Source of the DNA: Rhodobacteraceae bacterium S2214
GTDB lineage: Bacteria > Pseudomonadota > Alphaproteobacteria > Rhodobacterales > Rhodobacteraceae
DNA length: 64,000 nt
Reading direction: 5' to 3'
Assembly (NCBI GenBank): GCA_025141675.1
Contig: CP081161.1
Location: 496,001-560,000, forward strand
Below the pieces are notes generated by a model. That model was not told the origin of the DNA. It did not search any database and saw only the letters and a program-made list of their open reading frames with translations. Shown piece by piece: positions 33,997 to 43,164 of this stretch (position 1 is the stretch's first letter; each line of letters starts with the position of its first letter). Both the position numbers and the translations under genes were made by a program.

Positions 33997-35241
33997 TTAG
34001 CTAGCCGCGACCAGCGTCGATCGGTTTTCTTTGATCGGAAGGTGGACGATTGCACTAAACGCTCCGACTGCCACACCGACCCACCAGACATAGGTGTAGG
34101 TGCCGTAGGCGTCGTATAGCGCCCCGCCAAGCCAGACACCCATGAACGATCCCAGCTGGTGCGAAAAGAAAACGATCCCGTACAACGTGCCCATATACCG
34201 CAGACCATATAGGTGCGCGACAAGCCCAGACGTCAACGGCACGGTCGCCAGCCACAGCGACCCCATGCCAACCGAAAACAAGATGACTGTCGTGGGTGTC
34301 ATGGGCGTCATGATAAAAGCAGCCGCAATGATAGTCCGCCCCAGATAGATGCCAGCCAGCAGATACTTTTTCGAATACCGCTTCCCTAGGTAGCCCGCGA
34401 AAAGTGTGCCGCCGATGTTGGCCAAACCGATCAGTGATATCGCAACCGCGCCCAACGCGCTGGTGGTTGTGATGCCCATACTGGCAAGCGCGCCACCGGG
34501 CGCAATAGGTCCACACATTTCAGTCACGAATGCCGGAAAGTGGGCGGTGACAAAGGCCAGTTGGTAGCCGCAGGAAAAGAAGCCTAGAAAGATGAACGTA
34601 TAGGACGGGTCCTTGAACGCACGGATCAGGATTGCGCCCATGCTTTCTTCCAGTTCCGCTTTGGTTGCGACCTTTTCAGATCGCATCATCGGCAAAACCA
34701 GCAACACAGCCAAAATCAAACCCGCGAAGGTCACGAAGGTCATCTGCCATGTCATGAAGGTCAAAAAGTATTCGGCAAGCGGCGCGCCAAAGACCTGTCC
34801 TGCAGAACCAGCCGCGGTCGCAATGGCCAAGGCCATGGACCTGTTGTCATCTGACGCGGCCCGTCCAACCACGGCAAGAATGACGCCAAACCCAGTTCCT
34901 GCAATCCCAAACCCCACCAGCACCTCGTACATCTGGTGGGCAATTGGTGTGGTTGCGCCTGACGACAGCAACAGTCCGGCAGCATAAAACAATGCGCCAA
35001 GTATGATTGCTTTGCGGTCCCCAATCTTTTCAGCAATGGCGCCAAAGATGGGCTGACCGATGCCCCAAGCAAGGTTCTGGATCGCAATGGCGAGCGAAAA
35101 GTCGGTACGCAGCCAGCCGAATTCTGTCGCGATCGGGATTTGGAACACACCAAATGATGCACGGATCGCAAAGCCGGTCATGATGATGACGCAGCCCGCA
35201 ATCAGGACTGGATTGATCAGGGCGGATTTCGATTGGGTCAT
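33997..35241 (-). CDS. MFS transporter (OFA/oxalate-formate antiporter-like)
   Basis: This 414-residue protein has twelve predicted membrane segments. The start at 35241 (MTQSKSALINPVLI) is preferred to the longer frame. The FGVFQIPIATEFGWLRTDFS stretch near the N terminus and the loop GAIAEKIGDRKAI are typical of the OFA branch. The likely role is uptake or exchange of monocarboxylates; the real substrate is open. Confidence 0.85.
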   Translation of the reverse strand: MTQSKSALINPVLIAGCVIIMTGFAIRASFGVFQIPIATEFGWLRTDFSLAIAIQNLAWGIGQPIFGAIAEKIGDRKAIILGALFYAAGLLLSSGATTPIAHQMYEVLVGFGIAGTGFGVILAVVGRAASDDNRSMALAIATAAGSAGQVFGAPLAEYFLTFMTWQMTFVTFAGLILAVLLVLPMMRSEKVATKAELEESMGAILIRAFKDPSYTFIFLGFFSCGYQLAFVTAHFPAFVTEMCGPIAPGGALASMGITTTSALGAVAISLIGLANIGGTLFAGYLGKRYSKKYLLAGIYLGRTIIAAAFIMTPMTPTTVILFSVGMGSLWLATVPLTSGLVAHLYGLRYMGTLYGIVFFSHQLGSFMGVWLGGALYDAYGTYTYVWWVGVAVGAFSAIVHLPIKENRSTLVAAS

Positions 35242-35272
35242 GGCAGCACTTGATTGGCGCAAGTGCCGCGTG

Positions 35273-35755
35273 TCAACGCCGCAATTGTATCGGTACAGAC
35301 CAGCCATAGATGTGGTCCGTGTAACCGTCAGCGTCTGTTTCGTTCTTCAAATGGATGCCGCCGGCGTTGATGTAGAAATCAATCGCACGGACATTTCCTT
35401 TCAACACGGCGGCGGTGAACGCGGCCCCTTCGGTGACATGAGCCAAAAGCGCGATACCCGCGCCAGTGCCATGATGGGTCCGCAGGACGTAAAGCGATTG
35501 TAGGGCGAAAGGGTACCTATCGCGCAGGTCTTGGTCCTGTTGTGGTCTGCGCAATGCAAAACCGACGCCGGGAATGATGCTTGTGGCGTTATCTGGATTC
35601 GCCAGAACCTGTGTCCAAAGATTGGCCCTATTGATCAGGTCACGGGACGCAATTTCTGACGCGGGTAAAAGATCGGGATAGGTTTCCTGCCAGCTTTGCA
35701 CGTGCATTTGCGCGATATCCAAGACGTCGTCAGGAGTTGCTTGGCGTGGTGTCAT
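35273..35755 (-). CDS. GNAT family N-acetyltransferase
   Basis: This 160-residue protein has the GNAT pattern: N-terminal helix QMHVQSWQETYPDLLP and the acetyl-CoA loop region HHGTGAGIALLAHV with glycines in place of the full QxxGxG. The last third (GNVRAIDFYINAGGIHL) fits motif B. The ATG at 35755 avoids the repeat sequence further upstream. The substrate is unknown. Confidence 0.85.
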   Translation of the reverse strand: MTPRQATPDDVLDIAQMHVQSWQETYPDLLPASEIASRDLINRANLWTQVLANPDNATSIIPGVGFALRRPQQDQDLRDRYPFALQSLYVLRTHHGTGAGIALLAHVTEGAAFTAAVLKGNVRAIDFYINAGGIHLKNETDADGYTDHIYGWSVPIQLRR

Positions 35756-35813
35756 CTGATCGCGTCCGATGTGTTGTTCGGTTGGAAAGCTAGTCGAATT
35801 TTCGCGAAAATGC

Positions 35814-35833
35814 GATGCCTCCGGCGGGGATTT
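35814..35833 (+). repeat. Dispersed CCTCCGGCGGGGAT repeat, copy 2
   Basis: The core GATGCCTCCGGCGGGGATTT lies between the divergent GNAT and zapE genes. It lacks the CCAAAA tail of the other two copies. See 11673 and 56149. Confidence 0.6.
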
Positions 35834-35884
35834 AGAAAACGTCAAAGAAACGAAGGGTAGTTTTCAATTCTAGGCTGACGGGCT

Positions 35885-36952
35885 ATGCCGAAGACGATGA
35901 CAATGCACGAGATATATCAAGCCAAAGTTGCTGCAGGCGAGCTGACGTCGGATGCCGCACAGGTTTCGGTGATGGACCAGTTGGAACGGGTGCGCGCGGC
36001 GATGGCGGCCCCTGCACCCAAGCGCGGGTTCTTTCGCAAAGCCCCTGATCCAGAACCGGGTCTCTATATGTGGGGCGGTGTCGGGCGCGGGAAATCCATG
36101 TTGATGGATCTGCTATACGATGCGGTCGACGCGCCTAAGCAACGCAGCCATTTCCACGCTTTCATGCAGTGGGTGCACGCCCAGATGACCGAAGCCCGTA
36201 AATCGGGGGTTGATGATGCCATTGCGCCCGTGGCTGCTGATTTGGCGGGGCGTGTCCGGTTTCTGGCGTTTGACGAGATGCAAATCACCGACATCACCGA
36301 TGCGATGATCGTGGGGCGTCTGTTCGAGGCGTTGTTTGCTGCGGGCGTTACGATTGTAACAACGTCGAACCGCCCACCTGATGATCTGTATAAAGACGGG
36401 CTGAACCGCCAGTTGTTCACGCCATTCATTGCACTGATCAAAGAACGTTTGGTGGTGCATGAACTTGTCAGCGAAACAGACTACCGTCAGGGACGTCTGG
36501 CCGGAACGCCGACTTATTTCACGCCGTTAACATCCGAAGCGCGCGCTCAAATTGATCGGGTCTGGGACGACCTGACACAAGGCGACGCCGCCCCGTTGGT
36601 GCTGCATGTCAAAAAACGCGAAGTCACACTGCCCGGATTTCATAATGGTGCCGCGCGGGCGTCGTTTTATGATTTGTGTGGGAAACCACTGGGTGCAGCC
36701 GATTACTTGACCTTGGTGGATGCCGTCCGCGTGCTTATTTTGGAAGATATCCCGCAACTGGGACGGTCTAATTTCAACGAAGCCAAACGTTTTGTGACCC
36801 TAATAGACACGCTTTACGAAGGGCGCGTGCGGTTGATTTGTTCTGCCGCGGCCCCCCCCGAGATGCTGTATCTTGAAGGTGAAGGGACGTTTGAATTTGA
36901 ACGGACAGCCAGCCGTTTGCGCGAAATGCAGGCGGCAGACTGGGCAGTTTGA
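35885..36952 (+). CDS. zapE: Cell division protein ZapE (AFG1-like ATPase)
   Basis: This 355-residue ATPase has a Walker A WGGVGRGKSMLM near residue 60, a Walker B LAFDEMQITDI near 120, and the TTSNRPPDDLYKDGLNR segment of the AFG1 family. ZapE destabilises FtsZ polymers at division and is linked to membrane-protein quality control. The start is the first in-frame ATG; a second ATG two codons later is possible. It faces the LysM gene convergently with adjacent stops. Confidence 0.92.
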   Translation: MPKTMTMHEIYQAKVAAGELTSDAAQVSVMDQLERVRAAMAAPAPKRGFFRKAPDPEPGLYMWGGVGRGKSMLMDLLYDAVDAPKQRSHFHAFMQWVHAQMTEARKSGVDDAIAPVAADLAGRVRFLAFDEMQITDITDAMIVGRLFEALFAAGVTIVTTSNRPPDDLYKDGLNRQLFTPFIALIKERLVVHELVSETDYRQGRLAGTPTYFTPLTSEARAQIDRVWDDLTQGDAAPLVLHVKKREVTLPGFHNGAARASFYDLCGKPLGAADYLTLVDAVRVLILEDIPQLGRSNFNEAKRFVTLIDTLYEGRVRLICSAAAPPEMLYLEGEGTFEFERTASRLREMQAADWAV

Positions 36953-37678
36953 TCAGAAGGCGGGAACGCTGATCGTTGTGCCTGCGATCATCTGTTCAGG
37001 ACGGGCCAAGGCCATCGGGTTCGCTTGAATAAGGCGGCTTGTTTGGGTCACATCGCCGTAGAATTTTACCGCAATGGCAGCAAGGCTGTCTGTCGCGGTG
37101 ATCACGTAGTCATAACCATCAACTGAAATAATTGCCGCCGGGTCATTGGACAGGTCAGGTACGACAGGTTCCGTGCCTTCGGTCACCAGCACCGCCGTTG
37201 TGACAACCGCACGCAAAAATGTCGCCAGATCAATCTCACCGTCCGCAGTGACCAATCCAACGGGGATGGCCAGATCCCCTGCGCGCGCGCGGTCCGCGAT
37301 CGTCTGCGTGATTTCCGTATCTGGCACCCCAGCCCGTAAAGATTCGCCGATCAGCGTTGCAAACCTCTTGTCCGGAACAGCGGTTTGGACATCGGGCACT
37401 TCAAGACCAAGGACGGCAAGCGTGTCACGGACCGCCGTACCTACGGGAATGGACGCCGTAGGGTAGCCAAGATCGCGCGCCACGATAGCGTTTATAATCT
37501 GGGCTGCGGTTTCTTCGGTCGCTGCGATGTCGTCTTCATTTGCGGGTGCTTCGATGATCGGATCAGGCGCGGTTACCGCCGCATCGCGCTGCGGTAAGAT
37601 GCCTCCGTGTTGCGCATTGATAATATACGCGCACAACGCGACAGCGAATATAAACAAACCTATGACAAAGCGGATCAT
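36953..37678 (-). CDS. Membrane-anchored LysM domain protein A
   Basis: This 241-residue protein has an N-terminal membrane segment (MIRFVIGLFIFAVALCAYII), a middle region with aspartate- and alanine-rich linkers, and a C-terminal LysM domain (YVITATDSLAAIAVKFYGDV, then IAGTTISVP). LysM binds N-acetylglucosamine in peptidoglycan. The same architecture recurs in the protein at 38351. The two share a TQ/PE-rich linker style but low identity. The gene is followed by a secreted unknown on the same strand, 91 bases upstream, and by zapE convergently. Confidence 0.82.
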   Translation of the reverse strand: MIRFVIGLFIFAVALCAYIINAQHGGILPQRDAAVTAPDPIIEAPANEDDIAATEETAAQIINAIVARDLGYPTASIPVGTAVRDTLAVLGLEVPDVQTAVPDKRFATLIGESLRAGVPDTEITQTIADRARAGDLAIPVGLVTADGEIDLATFLRAVVTTAVLVTEGTEPVVPDLSNDPAAIISVDGYDYVITATDSLAAIAVKFYGDVTQTSRLIQANPMALARPEQMIAGTTISVPAF

Positions 37679-37769
37679 GTTGCGGCCTTCGTGGGCGTGA
37701 TGGGTGGGCTTGCATGGCGAATACACCAGAACGGTTTAAAAGACATGCCCTTCTCGCGATGTCGTATCG

Positions 37770-38321
37770 TCAAGGCTGGATGCGTGATTTGCTGAGCGCC
37801 GCAACAGACCGGCAGTCAGGCGTGACCGGATCGTAGGTTGCAAAGAACGTGGTTTCGGGGTCAATGCTGCTTGGTTCGATGTATTGACCGTTAATGCAGA
37901 CATCTTGCGCGAAATTACCTGCGTTAAACCCAAACCCTGGATTGCCGCAATCATCGACATTGCCGTTCGCGTTCCATTCTTGGGACACTTGGCGGTTCAG
38001 GTCGATCGCGGTCGGGAAGGTGAATGTCGCCGGATCGAAGTAAAGCGACCATGATGTATCCGGCGTCTTTTCGATCAGGTTCCACGACCCCACGCGGGTC
38101 CCATTGAAATAGCCGGTGATCTTGAACGCGGTGATGTCCGTTTCGCGCACCAACGTTTTGCGCATGGCACTGTCGGGCAATTCCATTCTGCCCGTCATGG
38201 TGTAACCGTTGCCGCCGGTCCAGCACATGTTCAACGTGGCCGCGGTTGCGGTCTGTGCAAACGCAAACATGCAGGCCACAAGGACCTGCATGCTGCGGAC
38301 TGCTCGACGGGTTGGTCCCAT
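37770..38321 (-). CDS. Secreted protein of unknown function, between two LysM genes
   Basis: This 183-residue protein has a signal peptide (MQVLVACMFAFAQTATA, from residue 11; the frame gives an extra ten residues before it). The mature part is beta-rich, with CWTGGNGYTMTGRME and SLYFDPATFTF, and four to five cysteines (e.g. NMCWT, DDCGN, DVCIN, PDCRS) that could form disulfides. I recognise no domain. Its site between two LysM proteins on the same strand suggests an envelope role. Confidence 0.72.
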   Translation of the reverse strand: MGPTRRAVRSMQVLVACMFAFAQTATAATLNMCWTGGNGYTMTGRMELPDSAMRKTLVRETDITAFKITGYFNGTRVGSWNLIEKTPDTSWSLYFDPATFTFPTAIDLNRQVSQEWNANGNVDDCGNPGFGFNAGNFAQDVCINGQYIEPSSIDPETTFFATYDPVTPDCRSVAALSKSRIQP

Positions 38322-38350
38322 CTGTCGTCTATCTCTTTTGCGTCTGGACC

Positions 38351-39268
38351 TTACGCATTTGGAATGCGCAGGCGTTGACCGATCTGCACTTTGTCAGGTG
38401 ACGAAAGCTGATCGCGGTTTGCTTCAAAAATACGTCCATATTCGCCGGTCGCGCCGTAAAACTGCAGTGCGATATAGGCAAGGCTGTCGCCGCTTTCGAC
38501 TGTGTAGAACCGTTCGCCGCCAACCGTTTCGGTTTCGGCTGTAGATGCTGCGAATGCGCGCAATTGCAGTTCGCGGGCCGCTTCAACTTCGTCAGCGTTC
38601 CCGTTTTCCAGCGACCGTTGCACCAGATCAAACAAAAGCGTTTGCGGATCGACATCACCATCGCTGGTGCTGATCGCATCAGGTACGTCGATTTCGCCAC
38701 TGGCGGCAGCAGCGGCCAAAATACCTTCCAACGATTCTGCAGTCGTCGCTGCGTTGCGGGGCTGCAGGGCAATGCGTGTTCCGGTGCCGTCTGCGTTTTC
38801 GGTCGTCACGTCGTACAAACCAGCGACAACGCCTTCGGTCAGCATTCGCAACTGGTTGCGGTTGGCGATTGCGATGGCTTCGGCGATTTTATCTTCTTTA
38901 CTGCGAACGTCTTCTGCCGTCGGGGCAGATGCTGCAAGCGCTGCGGTCGCGGTGGGGATTGATGGCGCTACAGCTGCAGGTGCGGAAACTGCGACGACGT
39001 CTGGTTCAGGCGCTGGTGCGACTGGTGTTGCGGCAACTGGCGCTGGGGCTGGAATTGCCAACAAATCAGCGGTCTGCGCACGGCTGACTTGGATATCGGA
39101 CAGCTGTGCTACGATAGATGACAGGGCTTCGGCCTGCGCACGCTGTTGGTTCTGGGTCATGTAAAGCGTGCCCATCACACCAACGGCGAACGTCACAGCC
39201 CCAACAGTGATCGCCCACGGCAATACGTTAGAACGCGGCTTTGGGCCTACTGGTCCGACTTGTCTCAT
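38351..39268 (-). CDS. Membrane-anchored LysM domain protein B
   Basis: This 305-residue protein has a membrane segment at about residues 15-35 (VLPWAITVGAVTFAVGVMG), a long Ala/Pro/Val-rich linker (about 60-125) and a C-terminal LysM domain (YTVESGDSLAYIALQFYGAT, then IGQRLRIP). ATG 39268 follows GAGGGGACATCATC. The linker would span the periplasm, placing LysM at the peptidoglycan layer. Its start overlaps the rhodanese-like gene stop by four bases. Confidence 0.83.
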   Translation of the reverse strand: MRQVGPVGPKPRSNVLPWAITVGAVTFAVGVMGTLYMTQNQQRAQAEALSSIVAQLSDIQVSRAQTADLLAIPAPAPVAATPVAPAPEPDVVAVSAPAAVAPSIPTATAALAASAPTAEDVRSKEDKIAEAIAIANRNQLRMLTEGVVAGLYDVTTENADGTGTRIALQPRNAATTAESLEGILAAAAASGEIDVPDAISTSDGDVDPQTLLFDLVQRSLENGNADEVEAARELQLRAFAASTAETETVGGERFYTVESGDSLAYIALQFYGATGEYGRIFEANRDQLSSPDKVQIGQRLRIPNA

Positions 39269-39885
39269 GATGATGTCCCCTCGGTCGTCAAACCGAGCGA
39301 TGACCAAACCTGCATCCCGCCTCGGTAATATTTGATTTTGTCAGCAGGATATCCTGCATCGATAAGTGCGTTGACCAAATGGTGGGCATCCATTGTCGTT
39401 GGGCCCGCATCAAACACAACAAGGGTCATTGCATCGGAAAAATTAAAAGCACCCAACATGCTACGTGCGCCAAGTGCCTTCAGAATATCGGGCAAGAGCG
39501 GATTGTCGGGTGTCACAAGTGTATGTGGAATACTGGCCGAGGCAGGCAAAAAGCCAATTGCGCGATCAGATGGCAGGCGGCTGTCGATCAGCAGACCCTG
39601 CCCATTGGCCAATTCGTTGGCCATGAAATCAATCACACGGTTTTCGGTGATCGTTTCAACGTCATCAGCGGCGGTATCTGGCGCAATACACAGACCGTCA
39701 CAGCCGCCGTGCAGATCGTAAAAGCGGGCGGCAGAAATCGCATCCGCACGGGGTGCTTGTGCGATGATCTTGTCTTGGCCTTGATACGTAAAAGTGGCGT
39801 CAGTGGCCCCTGCGGTGGTTTGCGCAGTCGCCTCAGAGGCGAAAATTGCCCCAGCCAACGCGACAGCCATAACTGTTCGCGACAT
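39265..39885 (-). CDS. Secreted rhodanese-like protein lacking the catalytic cysteine
   Basis: This 206-residue protein has a signal peptide ending near residue 22 (FASEATAQ) and one rhodanese domain (LLIDSRLPSDRA, then IKYYRGGMQVWSSLGL). The active loop, normally beginning with Cys, reads VVFDAGPTTMDAH with Asp159 at the cysteine position. It cannot transfer sulfur in the usual way and may be a binding protein. Two cysteines near residue 62-66 (GCDGLC) could form a disulfide. The stop overlaps the LysM B start (ATGA), so the two are co-translated. Confidence 0.82.
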   Translation of the reverse strand: MSRTVMAVALAGAIFASEATAQTTAGATDATFTYQGQDKIIAQAPRADAISAARFYDLHGGCDGLCIAPDTAADDVETITENRVIDFMANELANGQGLLIDSRLPSDRAIGFLPASASIPHTLVTPDNPLLPDILKALGARSMLGAFNFSDAMTLVVFDAGPTTMDAHHLVNALIDAGYPADKIKYYRGGMQVWSSLGLTTEGTSS

Positions 39886-40036
39886 AATGCCGATCCCCCA
39901 ATATGAAGCACCATATCTTGAACAGATGGCTGGCAGGCCCGGTGCTTTTCGTAATTACGACTAGATATAGACGCAGAGTGATTCGGTCGTCAAAGAGAAA
40001 ACGAATCATCTGGGAAATTATCGAAAAGGGGAAAGT

Positions 40037-41308
40037 TTAGATGTTTTCCCGCATAACGGCGCCAGCCAGATACAGTGACCCACAAATCAGGATACGCGCA
40101 TGAGGTGAATTTGCGGTGATATCCCTGATTGCATGGGCAACATCGGGTGCTGCCTTTGCGTCAAGCCCCACAGTTGCGGCGATCCTTGCGGTTTCTTCTG
40201 CGGGGATCGTGTTTGCTTCGTTCGGGATCGAAACGGCGGTCAAATTTGTCGCAACTTCGGCAAGTGGCGCAAGATATCCACTGATGTCTTTGGTATTCAG
40301 CATGCCGCAAATCAGGTGTGTTGGGCGCGGTGGCTGTTGTTTCAGCGTCGCAGCAAGCGCACGACCGGCGGCCGGATTATGCCCCCCATCGAGCCACAGT
40401 TCAGCAGGTGCTGCCAAATCAACCAACGCACCTTTGGTCAGTTTTTCCATTCGTGCGGGCCAATAGGCTTGGGTCATCGCCGCTTCGCAGGCGGCTTCAT
40501 CTTTGTCCAAGGCGCGCAGCGCGGCAATCGCGGCACCTGCATTCATAATCTGGTGTGGGCCGGGCAAGGCAGGAAGGGGAAGATCAAGCAATCCGCGTTC
40601 GTCCTGATACACCAACCGCCCGCGTTCTCCGGACACATGCCAGTGCTGACCATGGGCCAGCAATGGCGCACCCAAACGGGCAGCTTTCGCTTCGATCACG
40701 TCCATCGCTTCGTCATGTTGCGGACCCACGACGCAAGGCACGCCTCGTTTGATGATACCCGCTTTTTCGCCTGCGATGGCTGTCAGCGTATCACCAAGGA
40801 ACGCCTGATGGTCCAAATCTATCGGGGTGATGATCGTCAGAGCAGGGGAATCGATGACGTTTGTGGCATCCAGCCGTCCACCCAGACCAACCTCAAGCAG
40901 CGTGTAATCCGCGGGGGTTTCCGCGAACGCCAGTAGACCCGCGACTGTCGTGATCTCGAAGTAGGTGATCGGGTCCGGCCCATTGGCGTGGTAACAGCGA
41001 TCCAGCACTTCGGTCAGCGCATCTTCGGTGATCAGTTCACCAGCGAGCCTGATCCGTTCATGAAAATGGGCAAGATGCGGGGACGTATAGGCATGAACGG
41101 CAGCGCCCGATTTTTCCAAACCCGCACGGATCATGGCTTGGGTCGATCCTTTGCCATTTGTGCCTGCGACGTGGATGACGGGCGGCAATTTCTTTTGCGG
41201 ATTGTCCAAGGTCTCTAACAGCCGCCAAACACGGTCGAGCGTCAGGTCGATGACTTTCGGGTGCAGCGCCATCATGCGGGCAAGGATCGCGTCGGAATTG
41301 GTCGTCAT
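40037..41308 (-). CDS. folC: Bifunctional folylpolyglutamate synthase / dihydrofolate synthase
   Basis: This 423-residue Mur-ligase-type enzyme has the ATP loop HVAGTNGKGST near residue 50, ITPIDLDHQAFLG in the central domain and WLDGGHNPAAG in the C-terminal domain. It adds glutamate to dihydropteroate and then extends folate. Its start overlaps the next gene by four bases. The accD-unknown-folC order is commonly seen in alphaproteobacteria and E. coli relatives. Confidence 0.94.
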   Translation of the reverse strand: MTTNSDAILARMMALHPKVIDLTLDRVWRLLETLDNPQKKLPPVIHVAGTNGKGSTQAMIRAGLEKSGAAVHAYTSPHLAHFHERIRLAGELITEDALTEVLDRCYHANGPDPITYFEITTVAGLLAFAETPADYTLLEVGLGGRLDATNVIDSPALTIITPIDLDHQAFLGDTLTAIAGEKAGIIKRGVPCVVGPQHDEAMDVIEAKAARLGAPLLAHGQHWHVSGERGRLVYQDERGLLDLPLPALPGPHQIMNAGAAIAALRALDKDEAACEAAMTQAYWPARMEKLTKGALVDLAAPAELWLDGGHNPAAGRALAATLKQQPPRPTHLICGMLNTKDISGYLAPLAEVATNLTAVSIPNEANTIPAEETARIAATVGLDAKAAPDVAHAIRDITANSPHARILICGSLYLAGAVMRENI

Positions 41309-41703
41309 GTTGTAGCTTTTCCAGTTTGAACAAGGCGAACAAGCGATACGCCAGCGGCAATATCAAAAGCACCACACATTGTAGGCCACCAAACGGGGCC
41401 GGGTGCGCCGATTACATGCAGGCCGATGTCGAGAATACCATGCCCGATCAATCCACCCGCCAGCAAATGTGTGCCACGCTGAAACCCGAAGCGGGCCAGT
41501 GTCGCAAAGCCAATGAAAATGATCAGATGCAGGGCAAGGTTGCCGGTGTCCGCTTCTTGTGCCGCGAAGACGGGGTAGAATAGTGCGATAGCGCAAAGGA
41601 ACACGGCTGTGCCGGAACGTTCCGCAAGCATCCCTGCGTGGAACATCATCAACATCGCTAATCCACCCAATCCCGCGCCCACAAGCGCGGCAATTAGGAT
41701 CAC
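41305..41703 (-). CDS. Small membrane protein between accD and folC
   Basis: This 132-residue protein has four hydrophobic segments (including [17 protein letters not shown] and [15 protein letters not shown]). The segment [17 protein letters not shown] recalls DUF6010, but I am not sure of that family. It overlaps accD upstream and folC downstream by four bases each, so all three are co-translated. Function unknown. Confidence 0.75.
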   Translation of the reverse strand: MILIAALVGAGLGGLAMLMMFHAGMLAERSGTAVFLCAIALFYPVFAAQEADTGNLALHLIIFIGFATLARFGFQRGTHLLAGGLIGHGILDIGLHVIGAPGPVWWPTMCGAFDIAAGVSLVRLVQTGKATT

Positions 41704-42617
41704 GCTTTTGCTTCCTCAGCTTCCGGTGTCTCGGCGTCTGGCGCAGGCAAATCGCCTTTGATTGCAGGTGGCTGTTTCATCAAAAGACGCATGATCGTGA
41801 TCAATTCGTCTTTCAATTCGGTCCGCTTTGTCACGCGGTCTAGCATCCCGTGATCCAACAGGTATTCGGCGCGCTGGAACCCTTCGGGCAGTTTTTCACC
41901 GATGGTTTGTTCGATCACACGGGCACCGGCAAAGCCGATCAACGCATTTGGTTCCGCAATCTGAACGTCGCCCAGCATTGCGTAGGATGCGGTCACACCA
42001 CCCGTCGTCGGGTGTGTCAGAACCACGATGTAAGGCAGGCCTGCTTCTTTCAGCATCTGCACAGCAATTGTCGTGCGTGGCATCTGCATCAGGCCAAGAA
42101 TACCTTCCTGCATCCGCGCGCCACCAGCGGCAGAAAACAGGATCAGCGGGCATTTCAGTTCAATCGCACGTTCGGCAGCCGCAATGATCGCGTTGCCCAC
42201 ATACATCGACATAGACCCACCCATAAAGGAAAAGTCCTGAACAGCCACAACGGCTTTCGTGCGGCCAATGTCGCCTTCTGCTACCAACATCGCGTCGCGT
42301 TCGCCGGTCTTCTTGCGGGCGTCCTTGATACGGTCGGTATATTTCTTTTGGTCTTTAAAGTGCAGCGGATCAGCGACAGGTTCGGGGACCTCGACCTCTT
42401 TGAACATGCCCAGATCGAACAGCGCCGTCAGACGATCACGCGCACCAATCGCCATGTGATGATCGCAGTTCGTGCAGACGTTCAGGTTGTCCGACAGTTC
42501 GCGGTGGAACAGCATCGTGCCACATTCGTCGCACTTCTGCCAAAGGTTCTCTGGAACCTCGCGCCGCGAAAACAGCGAATTAATCGTGGGTCGGACGTAG
42601 TTCGTGATCCAGTTCAT
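41700..42617 (-). CDS. accD: Acetyl-CoA carboxylase carboxyltransferase subunit beta
   Basis: This 305-residue protein starts [20 protein letters not shown], then has the zinc ribbon CDEC...CTNC (about residues 27-49) and the crotonase-like carboxyltransferase domain with [13 protein letters not shown] and [11 protein letters not shown]. With AccA it transfers the carboxyl from biotin to acetyl-CoA, giving malonyl-CoA. The C-terminal tail is rich in Ala and Glu. ATG 42617 is chosen; the longer frame has no family match. Confidence 0.95.
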   Translation of the reverse strand: MNWITNYVRPTINSLFSRREVPENLWQKCDECGTMLFHRELSDNLNVCTNCDHHMAIGARDRLTALFDLGMFKEVEVPEPVADPLHFKDQKKYTDRIKDARKKTGERDAMLVAEGDIGRTKAVVAVQDFSFMGGSMSMYVGNAIIAAAERAIELKCPLILFSAAGGARMQEGILGLMQMPRTTIAVQMLKEAGLPYIVVLTHPTTGGVTASYAMLGDVQIAEPNALIGFAGARVIEQTIGEKLPEGFQRAEYLLDHGMLDRVTKRTELKDELITIMRLLMKQPPAIKGDLPAPDAETPEAEEAKA

Positions 42618-42700
42618 AGCAAAATGCCCCTGCGTTGTTGACGCAGAGATATGCGCGGGCGACACGAAATGCAATCAACGGCGTGCCGCCCGTGATCTTG

Positions 42701-42934
42701 TTATTCGGGTAAGGGTGCCACTGGCACGGTCTCTTCCGATATCGCAGGCTCTGTTGTGCTGATCGGTGCTGTCTCAACTTGATCACCACTGTAGACGTAA
42801 ATCCCGCCGACAATGGCAACAATCACCACAACGGCAAGGAACCAAGGGGCCGCACTTCCTTCGTTACCCTGACTTATGCCATTGCGGATGTCGCGTTCCG
42901 CACGGCGTAAATTTTCTTCGTCAATCGAGGACAT
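42701..42934 (-). CDS. Small single-pass membrane protein
   Basis: This 77-residue protein has a charged N terminus (MSSIDEENLRRAERDIRNGI), one membrane helix at about 31-48 (WFLAVVVIVAIVGGIYVY) and a Thr/Pro/Glu-rich tail. The start follows GGAGACGACC. A perfect 14-base palindrome lies just upstream (42946-42959). I know no family. It lies next to accD and faces away from ilvD. Confidence 0.7.
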   Translation of the reverse strand: MSSIDEENLRRAERDIRNGISQGNEGSAAPWFLAVVVIVAIVGGIYVYSGDQVETAPISTTEPAISEETVPVAPLPE

Positions 42935-42945
42935 GGTCGTCTCCT

Positions 42946-42959
42946 TTTCACATGTGAAA
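42946..42959. promoter_or_regulatory. Perfect 14-base palindrome
   Basis: TTTCACATGTGAAA is fully symmetric and sits 12 bases before the start of the small membrane protein gene, in the divergent region with ilvD. It could be a dimeric repressor operator. No known factor is assigned. Confidence 0.4.
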
Positions 42960-43164
42960 GTTAAACGCCGTCAGCATAGCCTTGCGACGTGGTCTCGCAC
43001 CCTGCCGATTGATTACTGCGCAAAACTGGCCTGAACTCGCCGTTTTTGCGAACGCGCAGGCCGTAATTAGCCGAAACCAACCGACAAAGGCTGGCTTAAA
43101 CCGCTTGTCACGCCTGCGCCCCTTATTTAGACCCGTTTCAAATGATATTTCGGGAGGCCGACCC

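Noticed and set aside
41850..42641. 263-residue open frame on the plus strand
   Set aside because: Antisense to accD; composition of a shadow.
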